DNA of 64,000 bases from Pseudobdellovibrionaceae bacterium (GCA_013359135.1 JABWCN010000011.1:1-64000), one strand, 5' to 3'; shown: positions 1 through 9,495, counted from the stretch's first letter. Made by a program: numbers and translations. Notes: generated by a model not told the origin, from the letters alone.

Positions 1-623
1 GTTCATGAAGCAACTCACCGCATATATGTGCTTCTTGCTGTGAAGCTACCAAAAGTGATTCTAGATAATTATTTTTTGAGCTTTTTACTTCAATGACTTT
101 TAAAATATCGCCGTCGTCAATTTTACTTGTCATTTTATGTATAGAAAAACCGAATTTTTCCCCTTCAAGATGAGCCCAAAAATCACACATCAATCCACGT
201 TGATTCGGCAGGAGCCCATGATGGATATTGATACAACCATAACGTGGTATATTCAGAATACTCTTCTTGTAGATATATCGCGTTCGAGCATTAACAATAA
301 GGTCAACTTTTTCTTCTTCAACAATTTTTATAGCTTCTGAGCTATTGATCGTATCTAAAAACCAAATTTTCTTTTGGTTTTTTTTATAACCGTTGGTTCT
401 TTTGTTAGTAAAGGATGATAAATAATTCTTAAAAACCTGGAAGCCTAGGCGTGGAGCAGCCCCTGATAAAATAAGATAAGTGGCTTTTAATAAAAATAAA
501 GGATCTCTATTCTTAAGTACTATGAGTCCTAAAACATGGGGATGCTCGGCCATTTTTAGGACAAAACGGTCGTAGTTCTCTGGTACAAAAGTAATTTGTG
601 ACGTCACTATTATGGCTTTCATA
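1..623 (-). CDS. Formyltransferase family protein (N-terminal formyl transferase domain), 3' end cut by window edge
   Basis: The reverse strand is open from an ATG at 623 to the left edge, giving 207 visible residues. The formyl-transferase active-site signature is present: NIHHGLLPNQRG at residues 131-142 supplies the catalytic Asn132 and His134, and DDGD at 169-172 supplies the conserved Asp. This is the fold of methionyl-tRNA formyltransferase, GART and the sugar-nucleotide N-formyltransferases, which move a formyl group from 10-formyl-tetrahydrofolate to an amine. The N-terminal half is not typical of Fmt (no clear GTP or start motif), so a sugar-amine or other formyltransferase is at least as likely. 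The C-terminal domain that would decide the substrate lies outside the window. The family call is firm; the substrate is not. Confidence 0.85.
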
Positions 624-789
624 AAACTATGCTTTTTAGCGAGCAAAACTAAGGCCCGCGTACGAACGCCTATAATCGCTGAAAAAACAATAAAATGATT
701 ACTTAGTGTCTAAGGATTAAACAAGTTTGTAATGGTTTTAATAAGCTCTATTTATCTTGCTTTTTTATTCCCTTTTAAGAGTTTCTAAA

Positions 790-1179
790 TTATTGGCAAC
801 GCTCAAAAAGCTTTTTGATACGGACATTATAGTAGGTACCAGCTTTTTGTAAATTCCATGGTGGATATGGAAAAAATATAGCCTCAACACACTGTCCTTC
901 TTTGACAACTCCCCATTGGCGGTCTTCTGTAGACCCTGTCACAATTTCAGAACTTTTAGAGTCTTCTACCGCCACAGCAAAAGAATAAATTTTCGAAGAA
1001 GGTTCTCCACCTGTTGTAGGAACAATAGCTGCGGCTTCAAAAATTTGTTTTACACCTTTGACTTGTCCTACAACATGTCTTTGATGAATATATGGAAAAT
1101 AGACCAAATAAAGACTTACCAAAATAAAGATAAAAACAAAAATAGCCGTATTTCTAAACCAAATTTTTAAATTTTTCAT
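790..1179 (-). CDS. Hypothetical membrane-anchored protein, 129 residues
   Basis: The protein has a short basic N-terminus, one hydrophobic segment at about residues 10-30, and then a soluble region of about 100 residues that should face the periplasm. The topology (one N-terminal TM plus a small beta-rich domain with VVGQVKGV and YSFAVAVED-like strands) recalls DUF3592-type proteins, but I do not recognise a defined family. The start is supported by AAGGGA a short distance upstream of the ATG. It is divergent from the MFS gene starting at 1217, so the two share a promoter region of about 37 bases. The function is unknown. Confidence 0.6.
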   Translation of the reverse strand: MKNLKIWFRNTAIFVFIFILVSLYLVYFPYIHQRHVVGQVKGVKQIFEAAAIVPTTGGEPSSKIYSFAVAVEDSKSSEIVTGSTEDRQWGVVKEGQCVEAIFFPYPPWNLQKAGTYYNVRIKKLFERCQ

Positions 1180-1216
1180 AATGACAATCCCTTTTGATTG
1201 CTAGACTATATAAACA

Positions 1217-2428
1217 ATGTTTTCACGACAAGAAAAATTACTGCTTTTTGCTATTGCTGCCATTCAATTTAATCACATCGTCGATTTTATGATTATGATG
1301 CCCCTTGGCCCCCAATTAATCAGAACTTTCCAAATCTCACCTCAGCAATTTAGTTTTTTAGTTGCCTCCTACACCTTTTTTGCTGGAGTTTCTGGGTTCA
1401 TTGGCTCTTTTTTCATGGACAAATGGAATCGGAAAACATTGCTGCTTTTCTTTTTTTCCGGTTTTACATTGGGAACTTTAGCTTGTTCCACTTCTGAAAA
1501 CTACTTATCACTCCTCATTTCACGCTCTATTGCTGGAGCTTTTGGTGGAGTACTTAACTCGGTCACTCTAGCTATTATTTCTGACAATTTTAGTTATGAA
1601 AAACGAGGCACTGCCTTAGGATGGACTTCCACGTCTTTCTCTTTGGCAAGTATTTTTGGAGTACCTTTTTCAATTTTTTTAGCAACTCATTACCACTGGC
1701 AATCACCATTTCTTTTTTTAGGACTCATGTGTTTGATTTTATTTTTCTTGATTTTAAAAGTGATTCCTAACTCAAAACCCCCAGCAAAACCTTCAGGAAA
1801 TTTCTTTGAACCACTAAAAATTGTATTTAACTCTTCAAACTTGCTTTTTGGATTACTTTTCATGATGCTCGTTTTTTTAAGCCAATTTTCTGTAATTCCC
1901 TTCTTAAGTCCAAGTCTTGTTGCAAATACGGGACTTACAGAAAAACAATTACCATTAGTTTATTTAGTTGGAGGAATTCTCTCCATCATTGCCGCGCCTG
2001 AAATAGGTAAACTAACTGATAAGATAGGAAAGCATAAAGTTTTCACGCTAGGAGCAGTTGTTTCCATAATTCCATTTTTCTTCATCACCCACTTAGGAGT
2101 AACTCCAATCTACATAACTCTTTCTTTAACAGGTTTATTTTTTGTTAGTATGGGGTTTCGCATGATTCCAGCAATGGCTCTTATTTCTGGAGCACCCCAT
2201 CCTGCAAATCGCGGCTCTTATATGGGTTTGGTAAGTTCTGTTCAATCTCTAAGCTCAGCTATAGCAGCGAGCTTAGCAGGAACTATTATTACTAAAGATG
2301 CTGAAACAAATAGACTACTAAATTATGGAGCTGTGGGCTATATTGCCATTTTATTTACCATTTTAGCTATTTTAGTTATCCCCAAAGTTAATGCTTATAT
2401 ACCAACAAAAAGCCCTAATACTCTTTAA
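1217..2428 (+). CDS. Major facilitator superfamily (MFS) transporter
   Basis: This is a 403-residue protein with about twelve hydrophobic segments, the normal MFS size and topology. A motif-A-like sequence (FFMDKWNRK, about residues 65-73) lies in the loop after TM2, and a related KLTDKIGKHK sequence lies between TM8 and TM9, as expected for the two pseudo-symmetric halves. The sequence resembles the drug/arabinose-efflux type of MFS proteins, but the substrate cannot be read from it. Its last 14 bases overlap the 3' end of the convergent arfB gene, so the two transcripts have complementary tails. Confidence 0.88.
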   Translation: MFSRQEKLLLFAIAAIQFNHIVDFMIMMPLGPQLIRTFQISPQQFSFLVASYTFFAGVSGFIGSFFMDKWNRKTLLLFFFSGFTLGTLACSTSENYLSLLISRSIAGAFGGVLNSVTLAIISDNFSYEKRGTALGWTSTSFSLASIFGVPFSIFLATHYHWQSPFLFLGLMCLILFFLILKVIPNSKPPAKPSGNFFEPLKIVFNSSNLLFGLLFMMLVFLSQFSVIPFLSPSLVANTGLTEKQLPLVYLVGGILSIIAAPEIGKLTDKIGKHKVFTLGAVVSIIPFFFITHLGVTPIYITLSLTGLFFVSMGFRMIPAMALISGAPHPANRGSYMGLVSSVQSLSSAIAASLAGTIITKDAETNRLLNYGAVGYIAILFTILAILVIPKVNAYIPTKSPNTL

Positions 2429-2828
2429 CTTTTTGTCTAAATTTTTTAATAAGACTTTTACTTTGCTTAGCTTCCTTGGTCTTTACTTTAGAGCTGCGCG
2501 TAGGTTTTGTCGCAATTCTTTTTTTAGGAACAAATAAAAGTTTTTCTAAATGCAGTAATAGTTTTTTTAAAGCCTCTTTTTTATTAAGATCTAAAGATCG
2601 GTGAGTTTGGCACCTAGCTTGAAAAAGGGAGCTTAAACCTTTAAATAGAATTATCTGCTCTATCGCTTCTTTTAGATACAAATCCACTCTAGATTCAGAC
2701 AAATCCCACCGTGCTTCCGCTCCAGTAGCATTTTTTTGCAAGTTTTGCCCGCCAGGACCGCTAATTAAAAAGCTCTTAAACTTAACCTCGTTACAAATGA
2801 TCTTTCTTTGGTCATGATTTATCTTCAT
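2415..2828 (-). CDS. arfB: Alternative ribosome-rescue factor ArfB/YaeJ (peptidyl-tRNA hydrolase)
   Basis: This small class-I release-factor-like protein has the catalytic GGQ in SGPGGQNLQKNATGAEARW (about residues 24-42 from the ATG at 2828). The ~137-residue length and the Lys/Arg-rich C-terminal tail match ArfB/YaeJ: the tail enters the empty mRNA channel of stalled ribosomes and GGQ hydrolyses the peptidyl-tRNA. No stop-codon-recognition domain is present, which separates it from RF1 and RF2. A TTG twelve bases upstream (2840) is possible, but the ATG at 2828 gives the usual N-terminus. It overlaps the convergent MFS gene by 14 bases. Confidence 0.9.
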   Translation of the reverse strand: MKINHDQRKIICNEVKFKSFLISGPGGQNLQKNATGAEARWDLSESRVDLYLKEAIEQIILFKGLSSLFQARCQTHRSLDLNKKEALKKLLLHLEKLLFVPKKRIATKPTRSSKVKTKEAKQSKSLIKKFRQKVKEY

Positions 2829-2909
2829 ATATAGGCGCAACCTTCGACGTTTAGGGTTATTCCGTTTATAAAATGGACTTTTGAAGTAATCATAGCATAC
2901 TATTAAGCC

Positions 2910-4526
2910 ATGGTTATGGAAATTATTATTTATAGTCTTATTGGCTTAAGCTTGGGTGCCCTTTCAGGGTGGTTATTTTATCGTTACTGGACTCGTTCTT
3001 TGATTAAAAATGCAAAAAGTGAGGCCGAAGAAATTCTAGATGAAGTAAAAGAACAACTTGAAATTAAACAGATTGAGCAGAACGAGAAACTCAATGAAAT
3101 TGAGATGGAACTTTGGACTAAATCAGAGCCTGAATTGCTTCGCTTAGAAAACAAAGTCACAGATTTGGACGAACGTTTCCAAGAAAAAAAATCGGTTATA
3201 GATAATCGATGGAGTCAAAAAAAATCAGAAAATGAAGCTAAACATCAATTGATAAGATCAAAAGAAATTGAAAATAAAAAGTTAAATATGCTTATGCAAG
3301 ATAAGAAATTTCTGATTAAAAAAGAAGAAAAAGGACTTATCGAACAACTTTCCAAAAAAATGAATACCTCCACTGACGATGTTAAAAAAGCAATTAGTGA
3401 AACATTTATTGCAGAAATCAAACGTCAAATTAACAAAGAAATCGAAAACTACGAATCTGATGTCAAAGAAAAACAGGAAGAAATTGCAAAAAAAATGCTT
3501 GATACTGTTTTAGATCGTTTTGCTAGAAGTTACTGCCCCGAGAGAGGCATAGCCGCGGTTTATTTTCCAGATAATCAATCCCGCCATTTTCTTTGTGATA
3601 CTAAGGGATTTAATCTGAAGTTGATTCAAGATTTATGTGGTTGTGACATCCTTGTCGAAGACAACAATGACCTTGTTGGAATTGCTGGATTTGACCCTGT
3701 CCGAAGAGAGCTCACTCGAAGAGTTATAGAAAGAATTTTTAAAGAAAGACGACCGGCCACTGAAGACAGTATCAAAAAAACAGTAGATATCCAAAAAAGA
3801 GAACTCTTCCGCCAAATCAAACAAGATGGTGATGCCATAGTGAAAGAACTCAAACTTGAAAATGTACATCCTGAAATCAGGCAGATGATGGGCAGCTTGC
3901 GTTTCCGTTATTCATTCACACAAAATCAGTACTTCCATTGTGCAGAAGTTGGCTGGTTATGTGGTATGTTATCAAGCGAAGTAAATGTTAATCTAAAAGC
4001 AGGACGTCGTAGTGGAATGCTTCATGATATTGGGAAGTCTATGGATCACGCTATGGATGGCGGTCATGCTGTCATCGGTGCTAATTTCATAGCTCTCCGT
4101 GGTGAACAAGCAGACATTGTACACAACGTAAAAGCCCATCACTATGACGAACAGCCAAATTCAGTTCATGCCTTTTTAGTTATTGCTGCTGATGCTATCA
4201 GCGGAGCTAGGCCAGGAGCCAGAAGATCAACACTAGAAACCTACGCTCAAAAGATCTCTGAGCTGCAAGATATTGCAAGAAGTTTTGATGGTGTAACTGA
4301 CTGTTTTGTATTAAATGGTGGAAGAGAATGTCGAGTCTATGTGAACAACAAGAAGGTCAACGACCGCGATGCTCTTTCATTGAGTCAAAAAATTGCGACT
4401 CGGATCGAAAGTGAGTGTAATTATCCTGGGCAGATAAAAGTTGTCGTTGTAAGAGAAACTATTGTTCATGAACAAACGACAGGAAAACCACCTAGAGAAA
4501 AATTCCGCGAAGAAGAGAATGCATAA
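2910..4526 (+). CDS. rny: Ribonuclease Y (TM anchor, coiled coil, KH, HD)
   Basis: The architecture is the RNase Y one. It has an N-terminal TM segment (about residues 4-24), a long charged coiled coil to about 205, a KH region at about 212-280, an HD domain at about 345-440 with HCAEVG, LHDIGK and AADAISGARPGARR, and the C-terminal YPGQIKVVVVRET. RNase Y is the membrane-anchored endonuclease that starts mRNA decay. The HD metal ligands are kept. The KH loop is not: the family's GREG (GXXG) aligns with CDTK within HFLCDTKGFN, so canonical RNA-backbone contact may be lost. The ATGs at 2910 and 2916 are both possible starts. The usual neighbours (recA, ymdB) are absent; an SRPBCC gene follows 26 bases later. 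Confidence 0.9.
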   Translation: MVMEIIIYSLIGLSLGALSGWLFYRYWTRSLIKNAKSEAEEILDEVKEQLEIKQIEQNEKLNEIEMELWTKSEPELLRLENKVTDLDERFQEKKSVIDNRWSQKKSENEAKHQLIRSKEIENKKLNMLMQDKKFLIKKEEKGLIEQLSKKMNTSTDDVKKAISETFIAEIKRQINKEIENYESDVKEKQEEIAKKMLDTVLDRFARSYCPERGIAAVYFPDNQSRHFLCDTKGFNLKLIQDLCGCDILVEDNNDLVGIAGFDPVRRELTRRVIERIFKERRPATEDSIKKTVDIQKRELFRQIKQDGDAIVKELKLENVHPEIRQMMGSLRFRYSFTQNQYFHCAEVGWLCGMLSSEVNVNLKAGRRSGMLHDIGKSMDHAMDGGHAVIGANFIALRGEQADIVHNVKAHHYDEQPNSVHAFLVIAADAISGARPGARRSTLETYAQKISELQDIARSFDGVTDCFVLNGGRECRVYVNNKKVNDRDALSLSQKIATRIESECNYPGQIKVVVVRETIVHEQTTGKPPREKFREEENA

Positions 4527-4552
4527 TCAACAAAGTAAAGTGAGATTAAAAT

Positions 4553-5083
4553 ATGTTTAAAAAGTTTGCTTTAGCCACTGTCATAGGACTTGTTTTATTT
4601 TTAGGTTATGTATCGACTAAGCCAAGTAAATTTCATTATGAGAAAAGCGTTCTGATCAACGCAACTGCTGATAAAATCTTTCCTTATCTATCAAACTTCA
4701 AAATGGGAAAAGAATGGAACCCTTTTGATCAACGTGATCCTAACATTACACGAAAGTTTTTAGGTTTTGACGCTCAAGTTGGTTCCGTTATGGAGTTCGA
4801 AGGTAATAGTGATGCCGGCTCTGGACGCCTAGAAATTTTAAAAATAGTATCGAATGAACTTGTTGAGATAAGGCTTATCATGACTAAACCTATGGCTGCA
4901 GATAACCTTATTCAGTATAAGTTAAGGACTAATGGAACTGGAACTGAATTTACCTGGAGTATGTCAGGAGATGGTGGCTTTGTTGGAAAGTTATTTTGTA
5001 CATTTATTGATGTCGAAAAAATGATGCTTGATCAGTTTGAAATAGGCTTCACAAATCTAAAAAAAATAGTTGAATCTAAATAA
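4553..5083 (+). CDS. SRPBCC (polyketide-cyclase/START-like) family protein, membrane-anchored
   Basis: An N-terminal hydrophobic stretch at about residues 5-20 (signal anchor) is followed by an SRPBCC-type helix-grip domain. It starts with FHYEKSVLINATADKIFPYL, continues with MGKEWNPFD, and ends with the long C-terminal helix around EIGFTNLKKIVE. The family binds hydrophobic ligands, and the specific ligand is unknown here. The gene starts 26 bases after rny and may be co-transcribed with it. It is convergent with the diguanylate cyclase, with only six bases between the two stops. Confidence 0.78.
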   Translation: MFKKFALATVIGLVLFLGYVSTKPSKFHYEKSVLINATADKIFPYLSNFKMGKEWNPFDQRDPNITRKFLGFDAQVGSVMEFEGNSDAGSGRLEILKIVSNELVEIRLIMTKPMAADNLIQYKLRTNGTGTEFTWSMSGDGGFVGKLFCTFIDVEKMMLDQFEIGFTNLKKIVESK

Positions 5084-5089
5084 AGTATA

Positions 5090-6211
5090 TCAAGCACCCT
5101 TTTGCTCTGCTAGCTGATAGATACAATATTTATTACGCCCACTATTTTTTGCATCATAAAGACTTTCATCCGCTTTTTTATACCAAGTCTCAAAATTATC
5201 ATTTTTGAACCATTCAGAAACACCTATAGAAACAGTGAAACGAATTTGATGAGCTCCATGGACAAAGACTTGCTTCCTAACTGACTCTAATACCTCATCA
5301 GCCTTCTTGATAGCCATATCTAAAGTGTAATCAGGTAAAAAAATAGCAAACTCTTCACCGCCCATTCGAGCCAATATATCATTCTCTCTTAGAAAGTGAC
5401 CCTTCAATGTTTTTACACACTCTTTAAGAACAAAGTCACCGATATCATGACCATATTGATCATTAATTTTTTTAAAGAAATCAATATCTATCACAAACAA
5501 GATGGCTCGTGATTGAGTTAAGTCATTTAAACTTAAGAATGATTTAACCTGTTCCTCAAAATATCTTCTATTAAATGCCTGAGTTAGAAAGTCTATATTC
5601 AAATTAGCTTGAGCTTCCATTAACTTTTTCTTTACTAAATTCATATTTTTTTTAATTGTATGAATCCGCTTCTCTTTTGTCTGAACTTTTTTATTTTGGA
5701 CTTCCATATATGTTTTTATGAAATCTTTTGATTTTTTTCTTAAACTTTCTACAGAGTTAGCTTCCACAGCATCTCTGAGTTCATTTAAATGTTCATCCAA
5801 TTCTCCATCTATCTTTTTTTGCTCTTTCAATTCATCTCTTAATTGATCTGCAAAATCCCATATGATGGCTTTAAAATCTTCGAAAGACTGTTGAACAAAA
5901 GATACTTCATCCACGCGATGGGAACTAAAAAACTGTCTGGCTTGAAACAAAATATCTTCGATTTCTTTGGGCCCAATCTGCTGACTCAAAATAAGCCCCT
6001 TTGAAAGTTTATCAAGCTGATCTCTTGAATTACGTAAACTAAATTTGGGTGTCTCCATAAGATTCTTATTTAAAGTATCTAAAAAGTAAATGACTGTTGC
6101 TAACTCTTCACTTAAATGAGCTTTTTCTGGTGCTTCAATATTTTTGGAAGTTTTGATATTTTTTTCATCAATTTCAAATTGTTGAATAATTTTTTTTACC
6201 CAGTCTTTCAA
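5090..6211 (-). CDS. Diguanylate cyclase with GGDEF domain (GGEEF, intact I-site)
   Basis: The C-terminal GGDEF domain (about residues 200-365) contains the active-site GGEEF at 284-288. The inhibitory I-site RxxD (REND, 275-278) sits exactly five residues upstream, so product feedback by c-di-GMP is expected. The reaction is 2 GTP to cyclic di-GMP. The N-terminal ~190 residues are soluble, helical and charged, with no recognised sensor domain and no TM segment, so the enzyme should be cytoplasmic. The start is a TTG at 6211 supported by a perfect GGAGG at 6218-6222; no in-frame ATG is as well placed. c-di-GMP controls the choice between predation and gliding in Bdellovibrio (known), but a link here is only inferred. 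Confidence 0.92.
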   Translation of the reverse strand: MKDWVKKIIQQFEIDEKNIKTSKNIEAPEKAHLSEELATVIYFLDTLNKNLMETPKFSLRNSRDQLDKLSKGLILSQQIGPKEIEDILFQARQFFSSHRVDEVSFVQQSFEDFKAIIWDFADQLRDELKEQKKIDGELDEHLNELRDAVEANSVESLRKKSKDFIKTYMEVQNKKVQTKEKRIHTIKKNMNLVKKKLMEAQANLNIDFLTQAFNRRYFEEQVKSFLSLNDLTQSRAILFVIDIDFFKKINDQYGHDIGDFVLKECVKTLKGHFLRENDILARMGGEEFAIFLPDYTLDMAIKKADEVLESVRKQVFVHGAHQIRFTVSIGVSEWFKNDNFETWYKKADESLYDAKNSGRNKYCIYQLAEQKGA

Positions 6212-6217
6212 AATGAA

Positions 6218-6222
6218 CCTCC
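6218..6222 (-). promoter_or_regulatory. Strong ribosome binding site that decides a TTG start
   Basis: A perfect GGAGG on the minus strand lies six bases before the TTG at 6211. It supports a TTG start for the diguanylate cyclase gene. Confidence 0.75.
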
Positions 6223-6364
6223 ATTAAGTAGCCACTAGCTCTTCGGAAATCCATAGGAAAACTCAATTTCTAGTTAAATCTTATTTTACAGACATTCGTC
6301 TTGTCTGGTTCAATGACATACTTACCATCGTTGCACAATTTATAAAATATATTAGACTCAAGAC

Positions 6365-6826
6365 ATGTCTTTACGAAAACTTGATTTTTATATCAAAGCA
6401 ACTAGTCTGTTTAGAGTACCTCTTCTCTTTTTTTGTTGCCCAAAGGTCTTGGCCTTAGATGATAAAGCCAAAGTAAAATTACCTTTGAATTGGATCACTA
6501 AAAATCATTATCGGAGCATGTATTTTGGAGCCCTGAGTATGGGAGCCGAACTTGCAGTAGCACTTCCAATACTTAACGAAATGTTTGTAAACAAAAGAAA
6601 AGTGAATTTTATCTTTAAGGACTTTAAAGCTGAATTTCATAAGCGAGCTGAAACAGATGTTATCTTTGAATGCCCTAACGTCAAAGAGTTACTAGAACTC
6701 ATATCTAAATCAGAAACTCAAAAACAAAGAATTACTCAGGCATTCAATGGGAAAGCCTATAGCGCAACTGATCCAGAAAATATTTTTATGAGCTATGAAA
6801 TTTCTATTTCAGTAAAACCTTTATAA
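6365..6826 (+). CDS. DUF4442-like hotdog-fold protein
   Basis: The 153-residue protein has the hotdog-type arrangement of DUF4442 thioesterase-like proteins: a basic NHYRSMYFGAL segment followed by the central helix MGAELAVALPI at about residues 60-70, then four to five strands. Related folds hydrolyse or bind acyl-CoA, but catalytic residues cannot be assigned with confidence. There is no signal peptide, so it should be cytoplasmic. It stands alone between a divergent diguanylate cyclase and a lipoprotein gene. Confidence 0.65.
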   Translation: MSLRKLDFYIKATSLFRVPLLFFCCPKVLALDDKAKVKLPLNWITKNHYRSMYFGALSMGAELAVALPILNEMFVNKRKVNFIFKDFKAEFHKRAETDVIFECPNVKELLELISKSETQKQRITQAFNGKAYSATDPENIFMSYEISISVKPL

Positions 6827-7014
6827 GTATATATTAACAATCTGCTAAATTCTTAAAAAATCCATTTTTCACTAAAAATATTGAAGCGATTTACTAACAT
6901 ACCTAAGGCTGTAAAGTTAATCGTAAAAAAAAATTTATTTGCTAAAGATAGTTATATTTAAAAAAATATTGTTGATTCATAAGGGAATTAACAAACCAAA
7001 TTAAAGGAGTTTAT

Positions 7015-8229
7015 GTGAAAAAAAGATACTTGTTGCTTCTTGCAGTTTTGATGCAAACACTTGGCTGTAGCAAATCGTCAGACAGTAACAACGCTGGAAT
7101 CGATAACAGCAAATTAATAACTTCAACATTCACTGAAGTGAATACTCAAGCCGCAAAGGTAGCTAAAATTGCAGATGCTGATTTAACTACATCTAATACT
7201 AGCTCTTTGGGTATAGGGATTCTTTCAGCTCCGAACTTTGGTAACTTTTGGTCAACAACTGATGCAACCAATGATGTTTATGACAATAGTGGTTACATTA
7301 CCATCAAAAAATATATGGGTTACCAGCTTAATCCAGACGCTAAAAGAACTAATGGATCTGATTTAAATGTGTTTGGAAGAATGAAAAATGCATTAGCCAT
7401 TTTTTGTGCTGTCGGCGTAGCGACCCAAGAGGCAGGAGTGAGCATTGATAGTGCCGGATACCCTACCAATGGCCAGCACACAGTTACTTTCACAGCCGCT
7501 TTAAAGGCAAGTATGAACACTACTTGTGGAATCAGCCCTGACAATATTCCAGACGGTACAGCAATGAAACTCACTGTAGAAGATTCTGGAGGAAGTCTTT
7601 ATGTAAAAAAATTCTCGTTTGATGTTTTCAGGCAAGTATATTTTGTAAAGATGACTTCAGATGAAATAAATATTACCACAGCAGAAACAACTGATTCTGG
7701 TGGAGTATCTAGAACCATGGTTGCATGGAATAAGAGCACTAAGGTTATGAGAGTAGAGTACAACTCTTTACAAGGAACAGCCAGTGCTAGCAGTGCTGGA
7801 GTTTATCTTTATAGACTTTATTATGATGAGACAAACGATGATGGACAAATCCTTTCAACTGAGGGAGGTTCAAGTGACTCGTCTTTAAAATCTATTCGTT
7901 ATGTTCTAGCTGGAAAACCAAGTACTGGAGATGCTTTTTCTATATCGATGATTCAAGATCAGGATACAACAACAAACCACTTAAATAATGGAGCTTTAAC
8001 TGAAGCTTGTGTTTCCTCGTCAAATGGTAATTTGATTACAGATGGAAGTCGATGTGCTGAAACATCTAGCAGAACTGCCGGGGCAGCGATTAACCAAAGT
8101 TCCATTGTAACCCTGCTTGGTAACTATTACTCTGATAGAACCAATACAGCGTGGGGAACTGCAGATGCTAACACTACAATTAGTTGGAGCACTAAAACAG
8201 AAATGTTATCTGTAGCTTCTGAACCATAA
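7015..8229 (+). CDS. Predicted lipoprotein, function unknown
   Basis: The 404-residue protein has a lipoprotein signal: MKKRYLLLLAV is followed by TLGC, with Cys18 as the lipidated residue, and then a Ser/Asn-rich linker. The remainder is Ser/Thr/Gly-rich, beta-strand-like and has scattered Cys residues that could pair in the periplasm or at the cell surface. I do not recognise the family. The start is GTG at 7015 with GGAG at 7006-7009. The ATG two bases earlier (7013) is out of frame and is immediately followed by a stop. A hairpin terminator follows at 8271-8305. Confidence 0.75.
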   Translation: MKKRYLLLLAVLMQTLGCSKSSDSNNAGIDNSKLITSTFTEVNTQAAKVAKIADADLTTSNTSSLGIGILSAPNFGNFWSTTDATNDVYDNSGYITIKKYMGYQLNPDAKRTNGSDLNVFGRMKNALAIFCAVGVATQEAGVSIDSAGYPTNGQHTVTFTAALKASMNTTCGISPDNIPDGTAMKLTVEDSGGSLYVKKFSFDVFRQVYFVKMTSDEINITTAETTDSGGVSRTMVAWNKSTKVMRVEYNSLQGTASASSAGVYLYRLYYDETNDDGQILSTEGGSSDSSLKSIRYVLAGKPSTGDAFSISMIQDQDTTTNHLNNGALTEACVSSSNGNLITDGSRCAETSSRTAGAAINQSSIVTLLGNYYSDRTNTAWGTADANTTISWSTKTEMLSVASEP

Positions 8230-8270
8230 AAATAAATTTACTATTTTTCAAGATCGGATCTACCACTTGG

Positions 8271-8305
8271 GATTGGGTGCGAAATACACACCCAATCTCT
8301 TTAGT
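8271..8305 (+). terminator. Rho-independent-type hairpin after the lipoprotein gene
   Basis: A 9-bp perfect stem (GATTGGGTG at 8271-8279 with CACCCAATC at 8289-8297) encloses a nine-base loop and is followed by a short T-rich stretch (TCTTTAG). The weak T tract keeps confidence moderate. Confidence 0.6.
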
Positions 8306-8316
8306 TAGCTAACTAA
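8301..8316. repeat. 16-bp perfect palindrome
   Basis: TTAGTTAGCTAACTAA reads the same on both strands. It lies directly after the terminator stem and between the 3' ends of two convergent genes. It could extend the terminator structure or be a protein site; nothing decides between these. Confidence 0.5.
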
Positions 8317-8373
8317 ACTTTTCTTTGCTAACTTGTCAGGCTATCAGGCACATGACTATTTAAAACTAAGACA

Positions 8374-9495
8374 CTATTGGCACTTTGAATCACCGATATA
8401 ATACTGAGAACCAATTTCATCAAGCCATTCTTCAAGATCTTTTTTGGTCCAATACTCATATCCTGTTTTAGACAACACTTGCGCATCAGGCAAATCAGAA
8501 ATCTTAAGCAAATTTTTACTGGTTATTTTTTTACTTAAAATAGAAAAACTTAGTATTTTTGTATAACCTTTTTTTAATCTTTCTACATCACTCTTGTACC
8601 TTCGAGTTAAACTCTCTAGTATTTTTTGTCTCTCAGATTTTCTTTGCTCCAAGGAAACAAAATTTAAATTTTCATTTTCTTTAACAACTAAAAGATTATG
8701 TAAAGACAGTGTATCAATATCCATCTTAGCCCATTCTTTAACTGTTACTAAGTCATTCTTAAATAATTCATTTATCAGTTTAATCTCTTTAAGTGTATAA
8801 TCTATCTCTTTATAACGACACAATTTTCTTAGAATATAAATTTGAACAATATAGGAATCAGGCTCTAATATTTTTGAAAAATAAGGTGACCTTTGCGAGG
8901 CAATAGCACCAATAGCAATGTCAATTTTATTAGCATAAAAAGCCGTCCACATTTTTTCAAATTGTGTCTGTCGTAAATTATAGTAACTTCTTGGAAAAAA
9001 TTCATATATTTTTAAAGCTTCAGAATAGTTTTTTAGGGCAAAAAAACAACGAGCTATTTGGTGAAGAATATAAAAATAAACTTGTTGATTATCGACAGAA
9101 ACTTTTTGAGGATATACTTTCCTGATAAGTTGAGCCGCCTTTTGAAAAGCGGCAATAGCTGCTTGAAAGTTTTTATCAGTTTCTAGCTGCTCGCCCTCGG
9201 CTATTAATTTATTAACTTGAACTTCTTCTGAGTCTTGGTAGTTTTTCTTTACAGACATTTTTTCTAATGTAAATATAATATCATAACCTATTCCAGGATT
9301 ATGATAAATTAGATTCCTAATTTGTCTCCATTGAGAAAAAGAAACTCCCTTTTTTAAAGTATTTTTAAGTAAAATCCGCGCACCAAGAAAGTCTTTATTA
9401 GATAGCATTTTTTTTACTTTTACTGATACGTCTGACTCAGCAAAGGACGAAGAAGTAAAAAACAAAGTTAAAACAGCAAAAAAAATGGATTTCAT
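8374..9495 (-). CDS. Exported TPR-like repeat protein, function unknown
   Basis: The 373-residue protein has a Sec signal peptide (hydrophobic core FFAVLTLFFTSSSFAES, cleavage near residue 19). The mature part is helical with repeat pairs of TPR character, for example NFQAAIAAFQKAAQLI at about 110-125 and NYSEALKIYEFFPRS at about 155-169. A periplasmic protein-protein scaffold is the likely role. The C-terminus (LSKTGYEYWTKKDLEEWL) carries no recognised enzyme motif. It is divergent from the Glt-like operon with about 134 bases between starts, so co-regulation is possible. Confidence 0.7.
   Translation of the reverse strand: MKSIFFAVLTLFFTSSSFAESDVSVKVKKMLSNKDFLGARILLKNTLKKGVSFSQWRQIRNLIYHNPGIGYDIIFTLEKMSVKKNYQDSEEVQVNKLIAEGEQLETDKNFQAAIAAFQKAAQLIRKVYPQKVSVDNQQVYFYILHQIARCFFALKNYSEALKIYEFFPRSYYNLRQTQFEKMWTAFYANKIDIAIGAIASQRSPYFSKILEPDSYIVQIYILRKLCRYKEIDYTLKEIKLINELFKNDLVTVKEWAKMDIDTLSLHNLLVVKENENLNFVSLEQRKSERQKILESLTRRYKSDVERLKKGYTKILSFSILSKKITSKNLLKISDLPDAQVLSKTGYEYWTKKDLEEWLDEIGSQYYIGDSKCQ

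Noticed and set aside
137-340. Plus-strand ORF of 67 codons
   Set aside because: It is the antisense shadow of the formyltransferase gene, whose catalytic motif is read on the minus strand here.
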